From Chara braunii (Eukaryota > Streptophyta > Charophyceae > Charales > Characeae), in the NCBI GenBank assembly GCA_003427395.1, contig BFEA01000278.1:1113394-1177393 (forward strand): a stretch of DNA of 64,000 bases, read 5' to 3'. Below the pieces are notes generated by a model. That model did no database searches and had not been told where the DNA came from. It saw only the letters and a program-made list of their open reading frames with translations. Below, in pieces: positions 31,979 to 44,067 of this stretch. Position numbers and translations under genes: made by a program. Each line of letters opens with the position of its first letter. The stretch's first letter is position 1.

Positions 31979-33052
31979 GTGGCACAATATTGTCTTAGAG
32001 CAGGGCATTTATTCCGCCGACCTGCGGGATCAGGGATGTCTCTCCGAGTGATCTGTGACCCGGAGGAGAGGCGGTTCATAGTAGCGGAGCTACATGACGG
32101 TGTGGTTGGCGGACATAGGGAAGTAAAAGGGACAAATGAGAAGGTCCGCATACTATACTGGTGGGAAGGATAGTACAAGGATGTCGAGAAGTACTGCGTG
32201 ACATGTGAGGAGTGTCAGAAAAGATCCCTTATCAGATACAAGGAGCCACTCCATCCTTCTTATCCTACTAGACCTGGAGAGAAAGTTCATATAGATATGG
32301 TGAAGATGCCGAACGGTGTAGGCAACATGAATTATGTCGTCAACATCAGAGACGATTTTACCGGATTTGTCGACGGTAAGCCTATCAGAACGAAGGTCGC
32401 AAAAGAAGTCAAGAACTTTGTCCTGGAGTATTTGTCTAGATATGGGTGTGTCAGTAAGATTGTAATAGATAGAGGGGCAGAGTTCTTAGCGGATGAGGTT
32501 CAGAGCGTATTCAAGAAAGCAGCAGCTAAAGTATAAATAGCTACTGCCTATCACCCTCAGTCCAATGCGCCTGTAGAGCGAGGCCACCAGTCATTGGTAG
32601 CATCACTGTCCAAGTGGTGTAGAGGGAGAGATGGTGATTACCCAAAATATTTTTGATATGCGATATGGGCAGACAATGTCACTGTCCGAGCTAGCACGGA
32701 CTACCCTTCTTACACTCTATGGTTTGGGAGGCACTGCCCTCTGCCTATAGACTTCCATGTCGATAGTTCGACTACGGTTAACTGGGCGGATAGCATAACA
32801 CGGGAAGAGCTACTGGCAGCTAGGACTAGACAAATAGCTTACGGATTAGAGGATAATCTCATGACCGCAGCGAATCGACTGGCTGTAGAGAGAGAGAAAG
32901 GAAAGGTGAGATGGGATAAAGATGTCAGGATCAGAAAAGAGAAGATTAGAGTTGGAGACATGGTACTGCTCTACGACGCTGCATTGGAGAGGACATGGAC
33001 AGGAAAACCGGCTAACAGATGGATGAGACCTTACCGCGTTTTGGTGCGCTAA
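31979..33052 (+). pseudogene. Integrase of gypsy element B
   Basis: Integrase inserts the cDNA into the genome. The HHCC finger is visible as ELHDGVVGGHREVKG and CVTCEECQKRS. The catalytic core follows: Asp in KVHIDMVKMPNGVGNM, Asp in KIVIDRGAEFLADEV, and Glu in PVERGHQSLVASLSK, after TAYHPQSNA. The C-terminal part IRVGDMVLLYDAALERTWTG is the usual GPY-like region. In-frame stops occur at 32171 (WWEG*YKDV), 32534 (AAKV*IATAYHP), about 32655 (PKYF*YAIW) and 33050 (VLVR*). In the first and third, Trp is expected; in the second and fourth, Gln is likely. All other catalytic residues remain. Confidence 0.85.
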
Positions 33053-33312
33053 GTTCGGGAGCTTATATGATTGCGGAATTAGACGGAAGTAAGTGGAAGG
33101 ATCCTATGGCTGGGGCTAGACTGAAGCTGTTTAGGCCAAGGGAGACTCCTACTCCTGCACCGACGCTGTCAGACCCTAGAGGAAAAGGGAAAGTCAAGGC
33201 GGCAGATGAAGGACCGTCGAGACTGTTCGAGGTAGGTGAGAGCTCGAGGAAGAGGAAGAGAGTAGAGACCAAGAAAGTGAAGGGCTTAACGCTAGGTAAG
33301 AAAAGGAAATGA
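33019..33312 (+). pseudogene. C-terminal tail of the gypsy B polyprotein
   Basis: After a one-base shift around 33050 the integrase tail continues as SSGAYMIAELDGSKWKDPMA, then GARLKLFRPRETPTPAPTL. This is the expected strand-rich end of the GPY module. It ends in a basic stretch (SSRKRKRVETKKVKGLTL) that could be a nuclear localisation signal. Further basic frames to 33576 are probably untranslated. Confidence 0.6.
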
Positions 33313-33593
33313 GTGTTTATTCTACAAAGACCTAAGCGCAGAATCCGCATTAGAAGGGGTGGCGCAATTGGTGCACGGCCACCCCAACTAAGGAAGAAGC
33401 GAAGGAATATTCCTGAGCCCAAACGACTGCGACATAAGAGAGGGAAGAAGCACCCTCTCAGTTCCAGAATTCCTGAGAAACCCAAGCGCCAGACAGAGAA
33501 GTGGAAACATACTCGTCGCGCGCATGTAGTCCACCTAATGGGTGGCAGAGGAGGTAATCTCTCTCGCCAATTTTGAGGGCTAGTCTTGATGGT

Positions 33594-34320
33594 TGTCACA
33601 CCCAAGTTTTAGGGTGGTCTGGGTACCCCTAATTTTCCCCATCCGGTCGAACAAATGTCCCGGCCGATGACGTCTACCATGTTTCCGCCTGCCCCGAGCC
33701 TGTTCCCGAAAAGGTTAGCCGCGGGGCGAGAATATGAGGGTAGGTCTAGGCGTGACCCTTCTACGGTGCACAATTGGGGCAGAAAGGAACCCTTGAATAT
33801 CGCTAATTTTAATATCAAATTAAAAATGGCGGAAAGAATTAACACGATAGAAGGGAGGAGGAAAACGAAATATTCATTAATTTATTTAAAATCTTCGACA
33901 TTTAATATTTAATGGGATCGCCCTTAATTATTGATAATTCTGATAATAGAATTGAAAATAAGAAAAAGGATCAAAAGCGATTAAGGAGAAAGAAATTAAA
34001 GGATTTTCGTTACTTAATTGAATTCCATCAGAATTTATTTTTTACAAGATTGCTTTTGTTTCCGTTATTTTCGATAATGGAATTAAGAAATAGAAAAAAT
34101 AAATAAGAATGATAAGAAGGAAGAAAGAAAACATGATTATTGAATGATCGACGGAATTTTGCTCAATTTATTCGCGATCGGAATTACCCCCGGATTATTT
34201 GTTTACTCTATTTATGATGATCCTTAGTATTTTGCGATGATTGAGGTTGATCGTATGGCCAATCTGATTTCCCCGAATCCTAGCCTCACCGTGACCTGTG
34301 TGTTATGAGTGCGGGATTAG
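33594..34320. repeat. Possible start of the 3' LTR of gypsy element B
   Basis: TGTCACACCCAAGTTTTAGG at 33594 begins with TG, about 280 bp after the last coding sequence, where an LTR should start. No clear polypurine tract precedes it (GGCAGAGGAGG lies some 50 bp upstream). With the 5' end lost there is no second copy to compare, so the 3' limit is unknown. AT-rich DNA follows to about 34320. Confidence 0.35.
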
Positions 34321-34329
34321 ATAGCTGTC

Positions 34330-35110
34330 GTTGTGTTGTTGTTGTTCTACTTCGGTCGAGCCGCTCGTCATCATTGTGTTGGTGAGGCCGCTGCTCCGGT
34401 TCAGACATCAGGTTCGGAACTATCAGGTTCAGTATGGGCACGACGTTGGCATGGCACGGTTGTCTCATGCTCGGTGTTGGTTCGGCGATGGTACGGTATA
34501 TCACTGCAGATCCGGGATTACTTCAAGTTCGGCACTAGGATGACAATGGCCTGGGCCATTGCACTTCGAGATGGTCTACTCAGGTTCGGTTCTGGTTCGA
34601 CACCGGAGTGATACACGCCGCTACATTATTTGCGGGTCCGGTATCTGGTTTGGTCTCGGACACATGGTTCGGGGAGGTTCGATACTATTACGAAGTTGCG
34701 GCATTTTACGATATTCGACGCATTTCAGGTTCGGTATTGATTTGACTGCGACATAATTCAGGCTCGGCTTTGGCTCGACATCGACACACTTCAGGTTTCG
34801 TTTTGATTCGGCGTTGATAACGGGAGAGACTGCGGCATTTCATAATGATTATTTCAGGGTCGACATTGGCACGGTATGGGTCACGACGACATGGTTGATA
34901 CGGTATGGCATACGTCATTCGACATGTTTCAGGTTCAGATTTGGGTTGGCACCGGGATGGTGCAGGCCACTCGGGTTCGGAACAGGTTCGAACTGTCACG
35001 ACATGACAGGTTCGGCATCGACATGGGAAGGCAGCCTGGTACTGGTTTTCTGGCACGATTCGGCGTCGAGGTCAGATGCAACTCCGGATAATTGGTATAA
35101 TTTGGTATAG
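34330..35110. repeat. 33-bp minisatellite, mostly degenerate
   Basis: Three clean 33-bp units lie at 34721-34753, 34754-34786 and 34787-34819. Each is built on TTCAGG(T/C)TCGG..TTG..TCGAC..CGACA. The same words (CAGGTTCGG, GGTTCGGCA, TCAGGTTCAG) recur irregularly from 34330 to 35110, so the array was once larger or the unit has been scattered. Confidence 0.7.
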
Positions 35111-37679
35111 GTCGCGGCAGTCGGAGACGGATTCGGTATTGTCACGATATATTTGTTGTATATTACAGCGGTCGGGAGCTGCAACCCTGAACGACTATGT
35201 TAATGAGACTTAATAGTTTAACATTGGGAAATTTTTTTCATCATCTTTGGTAAGTACGGTACTGGCGGGGGCATCGTACGGTGTTCGGCATTGGACTATG
35301 GCACAGTTGTTGGCCAGTTCGGTGTATGCGCCAGAGATTTGATTCGGAGCAGGGACGGGGTTGGAACTGTGTTTACTCTGAATCTTCACAAGATATTCGC
35401 CTCTGAGTTGGCACTCCTTGATCTAACCTGGGGCGATTGCGGCATTGGTCTGTCACCGGTCTGGTATGGACGCTAGGCCAACGGTACCATTGCTCCAGGC
35501 ACAATCTCTGATCTGATAACTGTTCCCTGGAATTTCTATGGCAACCCCGGTTGGTACCGTTGGACTGAAACTCCCACCGTGTTGGTATTTTGGACTGGGG
35601 CACCAGGGCTCTCCGGTGCCTGTGCTCCATAAAGGCCTACGGTCTGAGCGCATATAGGGGAGGCTAGCGAGGAAAGGGGGGACAGTCTACAAGGCGTACC
35701 CAGCCCACATCCCGATTCGATGCAGGCAGGGTTAACAAGCTGGGTACGTGTGAGCTGGTAGAAGCGAATGCGCAGGGACTGTAGCGAGGAGAAAGGGGAT
35801 GGTCGCCCATGGATGAACGTGCGGGAGAAGGCAGACGGTTGGTGTGGCGCAGACATGACTTTGCTCGCGGACAGAGCGGCCGGAGCATGATGTGCATGGG
35901 GAGTGATTGGCTGGACAATCGGATACCTGCAGGAAGGGGGGGTTCTCTGTGCTCCTAGGGGGAAAATCTTCCTTTTCTGTGTGCGAGGCGTACACAGCGA
36001 CGACCAATCGTCGCGCGCAAGGCGCTCCGAGCCGACTGTTACTACTCGATCTGAGCAAGAATCGAAGAGGGCACTCTTCAGACGGAGAAGGAGTTTGGGA
36101 AGCGGGCAAGGTGTGCTCCGCCCTCAACACCTCCGTGTGCGAGTGGGGGTCAACGGTGCCAGTGGTCTGATGCTGCATCGAGACAGAGCCGCTGAATTTC
36201 GCTGGAGAGAAGCCCGCTTCGAGAGCGCGCAACAGAAGGAGAGGGCCGTGCCTGGTATACACCTCTCATCCGAGCTCTTCGGTTAGGGAAGAAAGGGGGC
36301 CTGGTTGCGAGACGAGGCGAAGATTGGGCCTGGTGTTCTCTGAGCTCAAGCGCCTCACGCAGGATGGGAATGGGGAAACTCTGAGTGACAAGCCATTCAG
36401 GAATACTGCGTATGCAGCGTGTTGGTGCTGGAAAGTGAAGGGGCGCGAGAGTGGAGTGTGCCAGGGGTCCTCAATCCACGCACGCTCGCATATCATCTGT
36501 GACGAAGCGAGCCAGGGCTGCTATGCGACTGCACGCACGATTCGAGGGGCGCTTGGAGATGAGTTTATCAACTTGCTCGCAAAGAGGGTGGAGTTCGATC
36601 TCAGGGAAGGGCGAACCACTCGTGCACGGCACCGTCGTGAAAAAGGGGGCTGTTAGCGGGCGTAAAGGCAATTGAAGGGCAGACACAAGGGGAGGAACCT
36701 GGGCGCGTGGAAGGAAAATTCGTGCGCCTGGTGTAAAACGCTCAAGGGAGCTCTTGAATCAATTATTGGGATGCCCCTGTGGATGGCGGGGCGACACTGC
36801 TGAGTGGAGGGCAAGCTTACTTGTCAAGGAGTGATCGGGCCAGAGGAGGAGACAGAGTACTTTCGCCGTCAGCGGACTACTAGATACTGAACCCACCAGG
36901 TGGGCCTGCGACTTGCGACCTGAAAGAAGGGAAGTTAATCATCGCATCCGATCAAGAGGGGAACTGACGAGATCAAGTAAGATTGGGCAGTGGATGACTG
37001 TGTGCGAAAGGATCGGGTGGAGAAAGTGAATCGATACGCCGAAAGATTGCGTGAGAAGGCCCGTACTCATTTAATTAATCCAAGTGATGCATCTTGTACC
37101 TTTCTTTGTTGAGTGGTGATCAACCGAGACTGTCTACGGCGACTCTGACAATCTTCAAGTGTTAAATTATTCAAATTTGTGGAAAACATTTCGGGGAAAA
37201 TCCATCTCGCGCCTAACCAATTAAACCTAGTTTACCGAGACCTTAGTTTTTCTGAGTATTAACTCACTTGAAATTTTGAGAGATTTCGGCAGAACGTGCA
37301 TCAATCGTCCGCTTGCAGTTGATCAACAACCGATTACCGGCGGTCCTATGAAATTCTAAGTTTTGACTGGCTCGCACAGAGATGACATGCTGATATAAAG
37401 AGAAGCGGTCGGTCGAACTGCTGACGTCTCTCATATTAGACTGTTTATTCCTGAAACGCCCTGGGATCAATGAAAGTAAAAGTTACCTCTTAATTGGCTG
37501 TTCAAGTGGAAAGGGCTTGTTCGGCAACTACGAGATTAGCGGGCAGGTGACTCGGGAAAACGGGGAAACATACGTGCAGAGACTGGGTCGATACTGTGAA
37601 TGTCGAAAGAGAACAACGAGATAGAGAGAGAGAGAAAAAGAACAGCGAGAGAAAGAGAGAGCGGGGTGGCATATCTAAA
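35111..37679. other. Gene-free stretch
   Basis: I see overlapping open frames on both strands between 35.3 and 36.7 kb, but none looks like protein. This is what GC-rich DNA gives by chance. From 36.7 to 37.6 kb the DNA is AT-richer without features. A GA-rich stretch (37618-37665) precedes the 45-bp array. The whole could be one long LTR or untranslated region of an element, which cannot be decided here. Confidence 0.4.
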
Positions 37680-37945
37680 GATGACTGTGAAAGCTTGTTG
37701 TTGTGGACTGAGCTGATTTGCCAGTTGACTGCTGAAACTCACTGTTGCATGGACTTGTGGTATCACCAGCTGACTGTTGAAACTCTTTGTTGTGCGAACT
37801 TGTTGCTTTATTATTTGACTGCTGAAACTTGTTGCTATTCGAGCTTGCGGCTTGACCAGTTCACTGTTGAAACTCTTAGCTGTGAGGATTTACTGCCTTA
37901 CCTGTTGACTGTTGAAACTCCTTGCAATGTAAAGTTGCTAAATTA
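37680..37945. repeat. 45-bp minisatellite, about 6 copies
   Basis: Units start at 37680, 37725, 37770, 37815, 37860 and 37905, spaced exactly 45 bp. Each carries TTGACTG.TGAAACT. The unit is 15 codons, so the plus frame from 37596 stays open and repeats LTVETLCCANLL-like blocks. The frame continues to 38045. I see no other sign that it is a gene. Confidence 0.85.
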
Positions 37946-38066
37946 CAAAAAGAAAGTAGAAAAAGAAAAAGGTAGTGTGATAGGACGCTCCCAACTACGA
38001 CTGTTGCTGGTCGCTGAGGACCTCGGAAGCAGGCGCAGCGAGTGACATGCGTCGTGGCCCCTGGCT

Positions 38067-38863
38067 TTAGCGAACAGTAGTGTCCCCTCCCCGGGTTTCC
38101 TCACAGCGGTTCGAGATACCTGGGTTTGTGCCTCCCGGGGGGTATCTCTTATTTTTTCTCCCTGTTTTTTTTTTTCCATCTTGATCGTACAGCCCCTTCG
38201 ATCCTCCTTTTACTCCGTATCTAGTTGTCGCTAGGGCCTTGTATCCCTCGTTGTTTTGCTGGCGACCCTCTGTTCTGACGCTCCTTTCTTGGTTGAGCCA
38301 GACTGTCAGTCTCTCCCTCTGGCTCAATAGTTCACTATAGTCCTCATTTGATAAGGATTTTTCCCTGTTTGTTGACTCACTCCATGGTCCGGTCTTGACT
38401 CCTTTGCTTCCTTTATGGTCTCCTCCTCCGAGGGTCGTACTCCCCGTTCTACCCCCGCATCTCCGCCCATTCCCCATCCATTGGGTTTCTTAATCATACA
38501 CTCTAATTGCATCTCCCCTTGTCGTTCCCCCTTGTGTAGCTCATTGTCGTCCATAGTCTCGATCTCCTTTATCATTTCCTCAATCACACCTGTCTTGTAA
38601 TTCGCTACCATCTGCTCCATTTCCTTAAGTCTTCGTAGGGTATCCGCCACCTTCCTTTTCTTCGTCAACCCACCTCCCGAAATTTGCGACTCTTCCATAT
38701 TACCAACTAAGACTGACGTTATTCCTTGAGAGTCTGCGGGCCTTTTCGCGCTATGATTCCCTTTCCCCAAAATCCCCCTCGAATCATCTTTGACCCCCTC
38801 GATGTTGAACCTTCGGCCGACATTTATCCTATCGTCTTGATCCCTTAGATTCCGACCATTCAT
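38067..38863 (-). pseudogene. Unrecognised charged protein relic
   Basis: The frame at 38863-38324 reads MNGRNLRDQDDRINVGRRFN at its start. It has a likely coiled coil around ADTLRRLKEMEQMVANYK and TGVIEEMIKEIETMDDNELH. A second frame (38477-38067) overlaps its end and is polar. It lies downstream, on the same strand, of the relic at 39400-40492, and could be a later exon of the same gene or the Gag-like protein of an unknown element. Confidence 0.4.
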
Positions 38864-39277
38864 CTTGTATGTATGACCACGTTGACTTATTCGACCCTTA
38901 CCGTTGTTTGTGACACCTATAACGTATCAGACCTGCATGCCATACAACCGAAAGAAGGAGAGACTTACTTTAGACTCTACCCCTCATAGTTTTCCTATTG
39001 TTATCAACTCTGGAAATCTTTTCGTCTTCAAATCAGCTAAATCATTTTCTCGTCGGGGATGTACTCCTGCTTCCTTGTGCACCTTCGGGTCCTCTAAGTC
39101 TACCACATATGTGTCGTCATGTAGATGCATCCCTATCACCACACCTCCGATGTCATATCCGATTTACTTCTGCCGTGCAGCTCTATGCGTGTGATTACCT
39201 TTCAATGCATAAGCATGATAGTGCAATCCTCGAGGTAATCTAGATACTATCCATCTGGTTGAACCTACCTCAAAAAA

Positions 39278-39303
39278 ATTATTATTATTATTATTATTAT
39301 TTT
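39278..39303. repeat. (ATT)n microsatellite
   Basis: About eight ATT units in a row. It sits between the two minus-strand coding relics. Confidence 0.95.
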
Positions 39304-39399
39304 TAAGGTTACCTCGTTAAGCCATAATTCATATGGCTTCCTCGACGGGATTAGTCTATGCAAGGGGTTTTCCGGAATTTGAGTAAGATTTCTAGAAGC

Positions 39400-40492
39400 G
39401 GTGTCTAACCCTGGTAAATTTATCATCCTTCGTGCACTTGTGCCTCCAGCAAATCAAAACGCGCACGCTCGTCGTCGTCGAATACCAGGGTTGTCGCTTG
39501 TCCACCCTACATGACTCTAATAGTCTGAGTACCATAGAAGGAGGCCATCTGTGAGGCTAGTCTCCACACTATGACTCGAAAAGGCCGACTAAGTCCAAAT
39601 AGGTGTCGGGCCTCTGTATCCCGGATCCGGACGACGTCGAAACGTCTACCGGACGAGGTAATCTTAATACTCACAATGACTCGAGAGAGACATTGGAGAT
39701 TACTCACGTGGTTGAAATACAAGTTATATCCAAAAAAATCATCCTGGGCCCGGACCGTATTTGTCCGGAAATCCGCACGAGTATTGGGAAAAAAACCCTC
39801 GTTGTTTCGTAATAATCCGATGAAGCCGATCCACTCAGTTGGAAAGTCATCTCAAACCCGTAAAAGTTGTTCCGCTCCTCTGATAAGGTCGTTCTCATGT
39901 GTGTCGCGAACCAGCAGGTACCTCGGGATCGTCAAATCTCGCCTCACTCCAGGTATCTGCATGTCAGAATGAAACTACATTAGTCACGTAATTGTTCCAT
40001 GAGTTCGTCCTCCTCGTCCTGCCGAGCATATTCGGAGAACTGCTCGATACGTAGAATGACGAACCCGTTGGCTCGCATTCGTCTCGTATGATATATTCCG
40101 AGGAAAGGCTCTTGTCGTTCGTTCATCCAAAGTACCAGACGAACGAATATTAACCTTATCTCTAGGATTTCGTCCATCCGAGGGTTTAACTCGTAGGACT
40201 GCATCACAACCAAATTCATGTTCGAAAAATCTCGATCGGACAGTGGCGGTGCGAACTCATAATGGAGAATGTCCAATCGAGTCATTGACCTGGAAATGAA
40301 GAGTCTTGGGGGATTTTGCGCGTCGCCGTCCCAAAATCGCGGAATATCGTTTTTCGCATACAACTCAAGTGGGTTGAACACGATTCGCCCTATTCTCTTT
40401 AATCTTTCTCCATTACGCTCTGGGGAGTCAGCCCAATCTGATGCAACGTCATGGTTGCGGAAAAGGTGAAAAACCATCGTCCCTGCAGGCAT
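39400..40492 (-). pseudogene. Unrecognised gene relic, minus strand
   Basis: The frame 40492-39980 (170 codons) is good protein: MPAGTMVFHLFRNHDVASDW, RLKRIGRIVFNPLELYAKND, FEMNLVV-like SNMNLVVMQSYELNPRMDE, and IRLIFVRLVLWMNERQEPFL. Coding seems to resume after about 39955 (IPGVRRDLTIPRYLLVRDTH; then FPTEWIGFIGLLRNNEGFF). It runs through one TGA (LLRV*DDF) and one TAG (TIRVM*GGQATTLVFDDDER) to about 39410. The step near 39985-39955 has CTGACATGCAG just before the resumption, like a splice acceptor, but a matching donor would give an intron of only ~31 nt. Upstream, at about 40600-40700, GVYLGTLGVAGRAIVRS may be an earlier part. I recognise no domain. It is probably a member of a repeated family. 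Confidence 0.5.
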
Positions 40493-41739
40493 CTGAAAGA
40501 AAAGAAGATAAGGGTGATTAAGTTAAAATTTTTGTCCACTAAGTATTACTAAACCACTTGTCTTCCTTCTGGCCCGTGCTTCTTACTATGGCACGACCGG
40601 CCACGCCGAGAGTACCTAAGTACACTCCATTTGGCTAGTAGGACACGAACTGGCTGCTTGTGGCACCAGTTCCCTATGCGTCAGTGACTACTAAAATGAC
40701 CACCAAAAGTATGCTACGACAGTTTCTCGTTACGCAAGGCACTAAGAACTTGAAGTCCTTCCACGAGGATGCTTTTGTTCATCCCCTAGGAGGTGGTTTG
40801 GGATACCCCTCATCCTCACTTGAGTAAATCTCGACACTCATAAGTCGTCCTGACTCCACCCCAACAACATGATATCCCCCCGCAAAGCGGTCCACTCTAA
40901 GTCGATAACAGGGCCGACCCCTTAGGCAACAAACCCCCGCCCCATATGCCTCATAGGAAAAGGAAAAGCATCTATACGGCGGACAAGCAAAACTCTTGCC
41001 GCTTGACGTCAAAAGCAACTTAGACGAAGAAAAAAAAAACGTAGAAGAAAAAGTCACTCAGACGCACGGGCAAAGACGGAGAGGGTCATTCGGGAAAGAA
41101 CAGGTGACCTTGGGGAATGAGTCTAAGTCCAATTGCGTCCCTCTTCTTTGTGCTTGCTTCATTTTCGTCGTCATCTTTTCCCTTTTGCTTACACGTACCT
41201 ACAAGCATAAAGATGAGAAAACAACCATTATTTCTCCATCATCACTCTTATCCATCTCAGTCCAACATGTCGTACCTGCAATCAAGTTAAACCACAAATA
41301 GACCACTATACAATCACTTTACCATCATCAGACTCCCCTTTATACACGCAAACACACATTTCATTTTCCCTCGCAATGAACATTAAGAGAACCAGGGTCA
41401 AGTAAGTGTGGGTTCACACAGGTGTGAAGGGGACTGACCCAGACTGACCTTGAGTAAAGTTGAATGACACGCTTAATAAATCGTATAGAATTACGCCCTC
41501 TTGACGAGAAGGTCGTCGTACCCAGTCATCAGCAAAGTGATCGACACCACTCCCTTGTGACGACCACTTGCCAAAATACCCTCTTAGCACACACCTTCCA
41601 ATAATCTGGCGGCGTTTTCTTGTTACCGCCACTTGCCTCCAAAGCCACAGCGTCTCCTCGGCGTCATGCTCACGCCACTTCAAAATGCAAAACCGCTTTA
41701 ACGCACCTCCTCTGTGTCAATGCCCCACTTCCACTCAAT
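40493..41739. other. Stretch with possible eroded upstream exon, otherwise gene-free
   Basis: Minus-strand frames at 41057-40779 and near 40600-40700 contain protein-like pieces interrupted by several stops. They may belong to the relic at 39400-40492. From 41.1 to 41.7 kb I see nothing coding. Confidence 0.35.
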
Positions 41740-42090
41740 GCAAAAATATTGTCGTTATCGCCGCGAAAACGGTGTCGTTGCTGCAAACAAATCCGGCAGC
41801 GCTTCCTCACTATTGCCGTTAAAAACGGAGTCGCCGCCGCAAAATTTTGGCAGCGCTTCCGCACCACCGCCGTTAAACTTAGTGCCGCCTCCGCATAAAT
41901 TTTACAGCGCTTCCGCACCACCGCCGAAAAAACCAAAACTGTTGCTGCAAACTTTCGGTTGCGCTCCCGCACCACCGCCGTAAAAACCAGAACAGCTGCC
42001 GCAAAATTTCGGCAATGCTCCCGCACCACCGACGTAAACCCAAAACCGCCTTGTCGCCGCTTATCCGTTGCTGTGTAATTTCGGCAGCAT
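41740..42090. repeat. 54-bp minisatellite, about 6 copies
   Basis: The word CAGCGCTTCCGCACCACCGC and variants recur with their GCTTCC at 41801, 41855, 41909, 41963 (GCTCCC) and 42017 (GCTCCC), each exactly 54 bp apart. A degenerate copy lies near 42087. The unit is 18 codons, so the minus strand stays open and repeats a VVRKRCQNFAAA-like block. Confidence 0.9.
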
Positions 42091-42185
42091 TTCCCCACTA
42101 CAGTGATAAAATGGTTGGCAAAAATTTGTAAAATTTGAGCTCCGGGCCTAAATTTCACTGTGCCGCACTGCCGCAGTCCCGCAGT

Positions 42186-43395
42186 GTCCCCGCGTCCGTC
42201 CCGCAGGACCAGCACCAACTAGAGGGGATGGGAGCAGAGTGCTCCCTGCCTTGGCTATGGCTGCCCAACTCGTCACCTCGTGCTCCTCTGCAGGTCTCCA
42301 ACCTTTTCTCACGTTGCTTCAGGTAGCACCTTCAGAAGCCAGCAACACTTAAGTGTGCTCGTCACACACTGGCATCACGAGTGCATTGTGTGGCGGCTGG
42401 AGGACAGGTGCCTGTTTTATAGTGGTTGAGGAGGGATGAACGTCACTCCAGCCTCGAGGCAAAATCGCGGGCTCACAGTGAGCCCTTGATCTGGCCAATA
42501 TCCAGGGCTAACAGTGGCTGCACCACAGCCACAGCCTTAGTGTGGGGCAGTTTCTTTAACTGCCCGATTTTATTTTCCTTTTCTTTTCCACAGCTATCTC
42601 GGATTCTCACGAGATAGCTGGACTCCTGCCATTTTCAAAACTACTTTTCTTTTATTTTTTTGATAAGGGGTTGGAAAGATACAACCCTTACAGTTCGATG
42701 TACCTGGACCCTTTTTCCAGGGAAATTACATCGGGGAAAAGGTTGTACTTGGCCTTTTCCTTTTTATGACCCCTCAATTTCCCGGGTCCGTCCCGCAAGA
42801 CCAGCACCAGCTAGAGGGGATGGGAGCAGAGTGCTCCCTGCCTTGGCTATGGCTGCCCAACTCTTCACCTCGTGCTCCTCTAAAGGTCTCGAACCTTTTC
42901 TCACGTTGCTTCAGGCAGCACCTTCAGCAGCCAGGCAGCACCTTCAGCAACCAGGCAGCACTCAAGTGTGCTCGTCACACACTGGCATCACGACTGCATT
43001 GTGTGGCGGCTGGAGGACAGCTGCCTGTTTTATAGTGGTTGAGGAGGGATGGACGTCGCTCCAGCCCCGAGGCGAAATCGCGGGCTCACAGTGAGCCCTT
43101 GATCTGGCCAAGATCCAGGGCTAATAGTGGCCGCACCACAGCCACAACCTTACTGTGGGGCAGTTTCTTTAACTGCCCTATTTTATTTTCCTTTTCTTTT
43201 CCAAAACTATCTCGGATTCTTACAAGATAGCTCGACTCCTGCCATTTTCAAAACTATTTGTTTTTTATTTTTCTGATAAGGGGTTGAAAAGATACAACCC
43301 CTTACAGTTCGATGTAATTGGACCCTTTTTCCAAGGCAAATACATCGGGGAAAAGGTTGTACTTGGCCTTTTCCTTTTTATGACCCCTCAATTTC
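42186..43395. repeat. Tandem duplication of a ~600-bp unit
   Basis: Two copies abut: about 42186-42783 and 42784-43395. The landmark AGAGGGGATGGGAGCAGAGT lies at 42221 and 42813, 592 bp apart. GAGGGATG.ACGTC lies at 42431 and 43043. The shared end TATGACCCCTCAATTTCC is at about 42765 and 43380. The second copy has extra CAGCAACCAGGCAGCACC units near 42920-42960. The hairpins are preserved in both copies. Confidence 0.9.
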
Positions 43396-43970
43396 CAGGC
43401 GTCCTGCAAAAACGGGAGTCTGACAGTTACCTCTGGCAGCTTGCACCAGAGGTAACACCTCGTGAGGACAAGTGTCCTCACGAAAGCAAAGAAAAAAAAG
43501 AATAAAAAAAAAAGAAATAAAAGAAAATTTATAACCTCCTCAACTTCAATGCTCCTGGCCGTGATTTGAGCCAGGAGCATGCAGTTGTCTGTCAACTGCC
43601 TGTTCCTTTCCTCTGCTGCCCCCCCCTGAAAATGGGGAGTACAGTTGTCAGGTTGGGAGGAGTAGGTCCTCCTCCTCCCAGCCACCCCGTTTCACTCTCT
43701 TTCTCTCTCTTCAACTCCCTTAGTCCCTTCTCCACGCGCGCAATTGTGAGCCGCGAGATTTGAAATCTCGCAGCCACAGTTATTCTTCCCAAAACTGTGT
43801 GGGAGTTTTTGTGCTCCCACACAGTCTGAGAAGACTGTTTTTTTTTTTCTCACGAGGCAGTTGCTTCGTTTGCTTTACTTTTTTTTTTTTTTTTTTTTTT
43901 NTGTTTCAACCCTTCCCCGTTTCTTCCTTGCTGACCGTACCGAAACAGTCACGAACAAGAGAACAGCAGG

Positions 43971-44007
<37 letters not shown>

Positions 44008-44029
44008 CCCCCCCCCCCCCCTTTTTCCC

Positions 44030-44066
<37 letters not shown>
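43971..44066. repeat. Compound homopolymer run (A, C, T, C, A)
   Basis: A run of about 35 A is followed by about 17 C, five T, four C and then over 30 A. The frames it opens are artefacts. A single N at 43901 follows another poly-T run. These tracts are prone to assembly and consensus error. Confidence 0.9.

Positions 44067-44067
<1 letters not shown>

Larger units (their letters stand above)
28996..33593 (+). mobile_element. Ty3/gypsy retrotransposon B, 5'-truncated
   Basis: Protease, reverse transcriptase, RNase H, integrase and a C-terminal tail follow in gypsy order. The RT carries an intact FLDD box. It belongs to the same subgroup as element A: both show the long insertion after the catalytic box with PIKGP..KDE....GVRRFV. 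Stops and frameshifts are fewer than in A. Most of Gag is missing. The element is probably bounded on the right by an LTR starting near 33594. Confidence 0.85.

Noticed and set aside
35291-36686. Overlapping open frames on both strands as a gene cluster
   Set aside because: Several frames are open at once in GC-rich DNA and none has protein-like composition.
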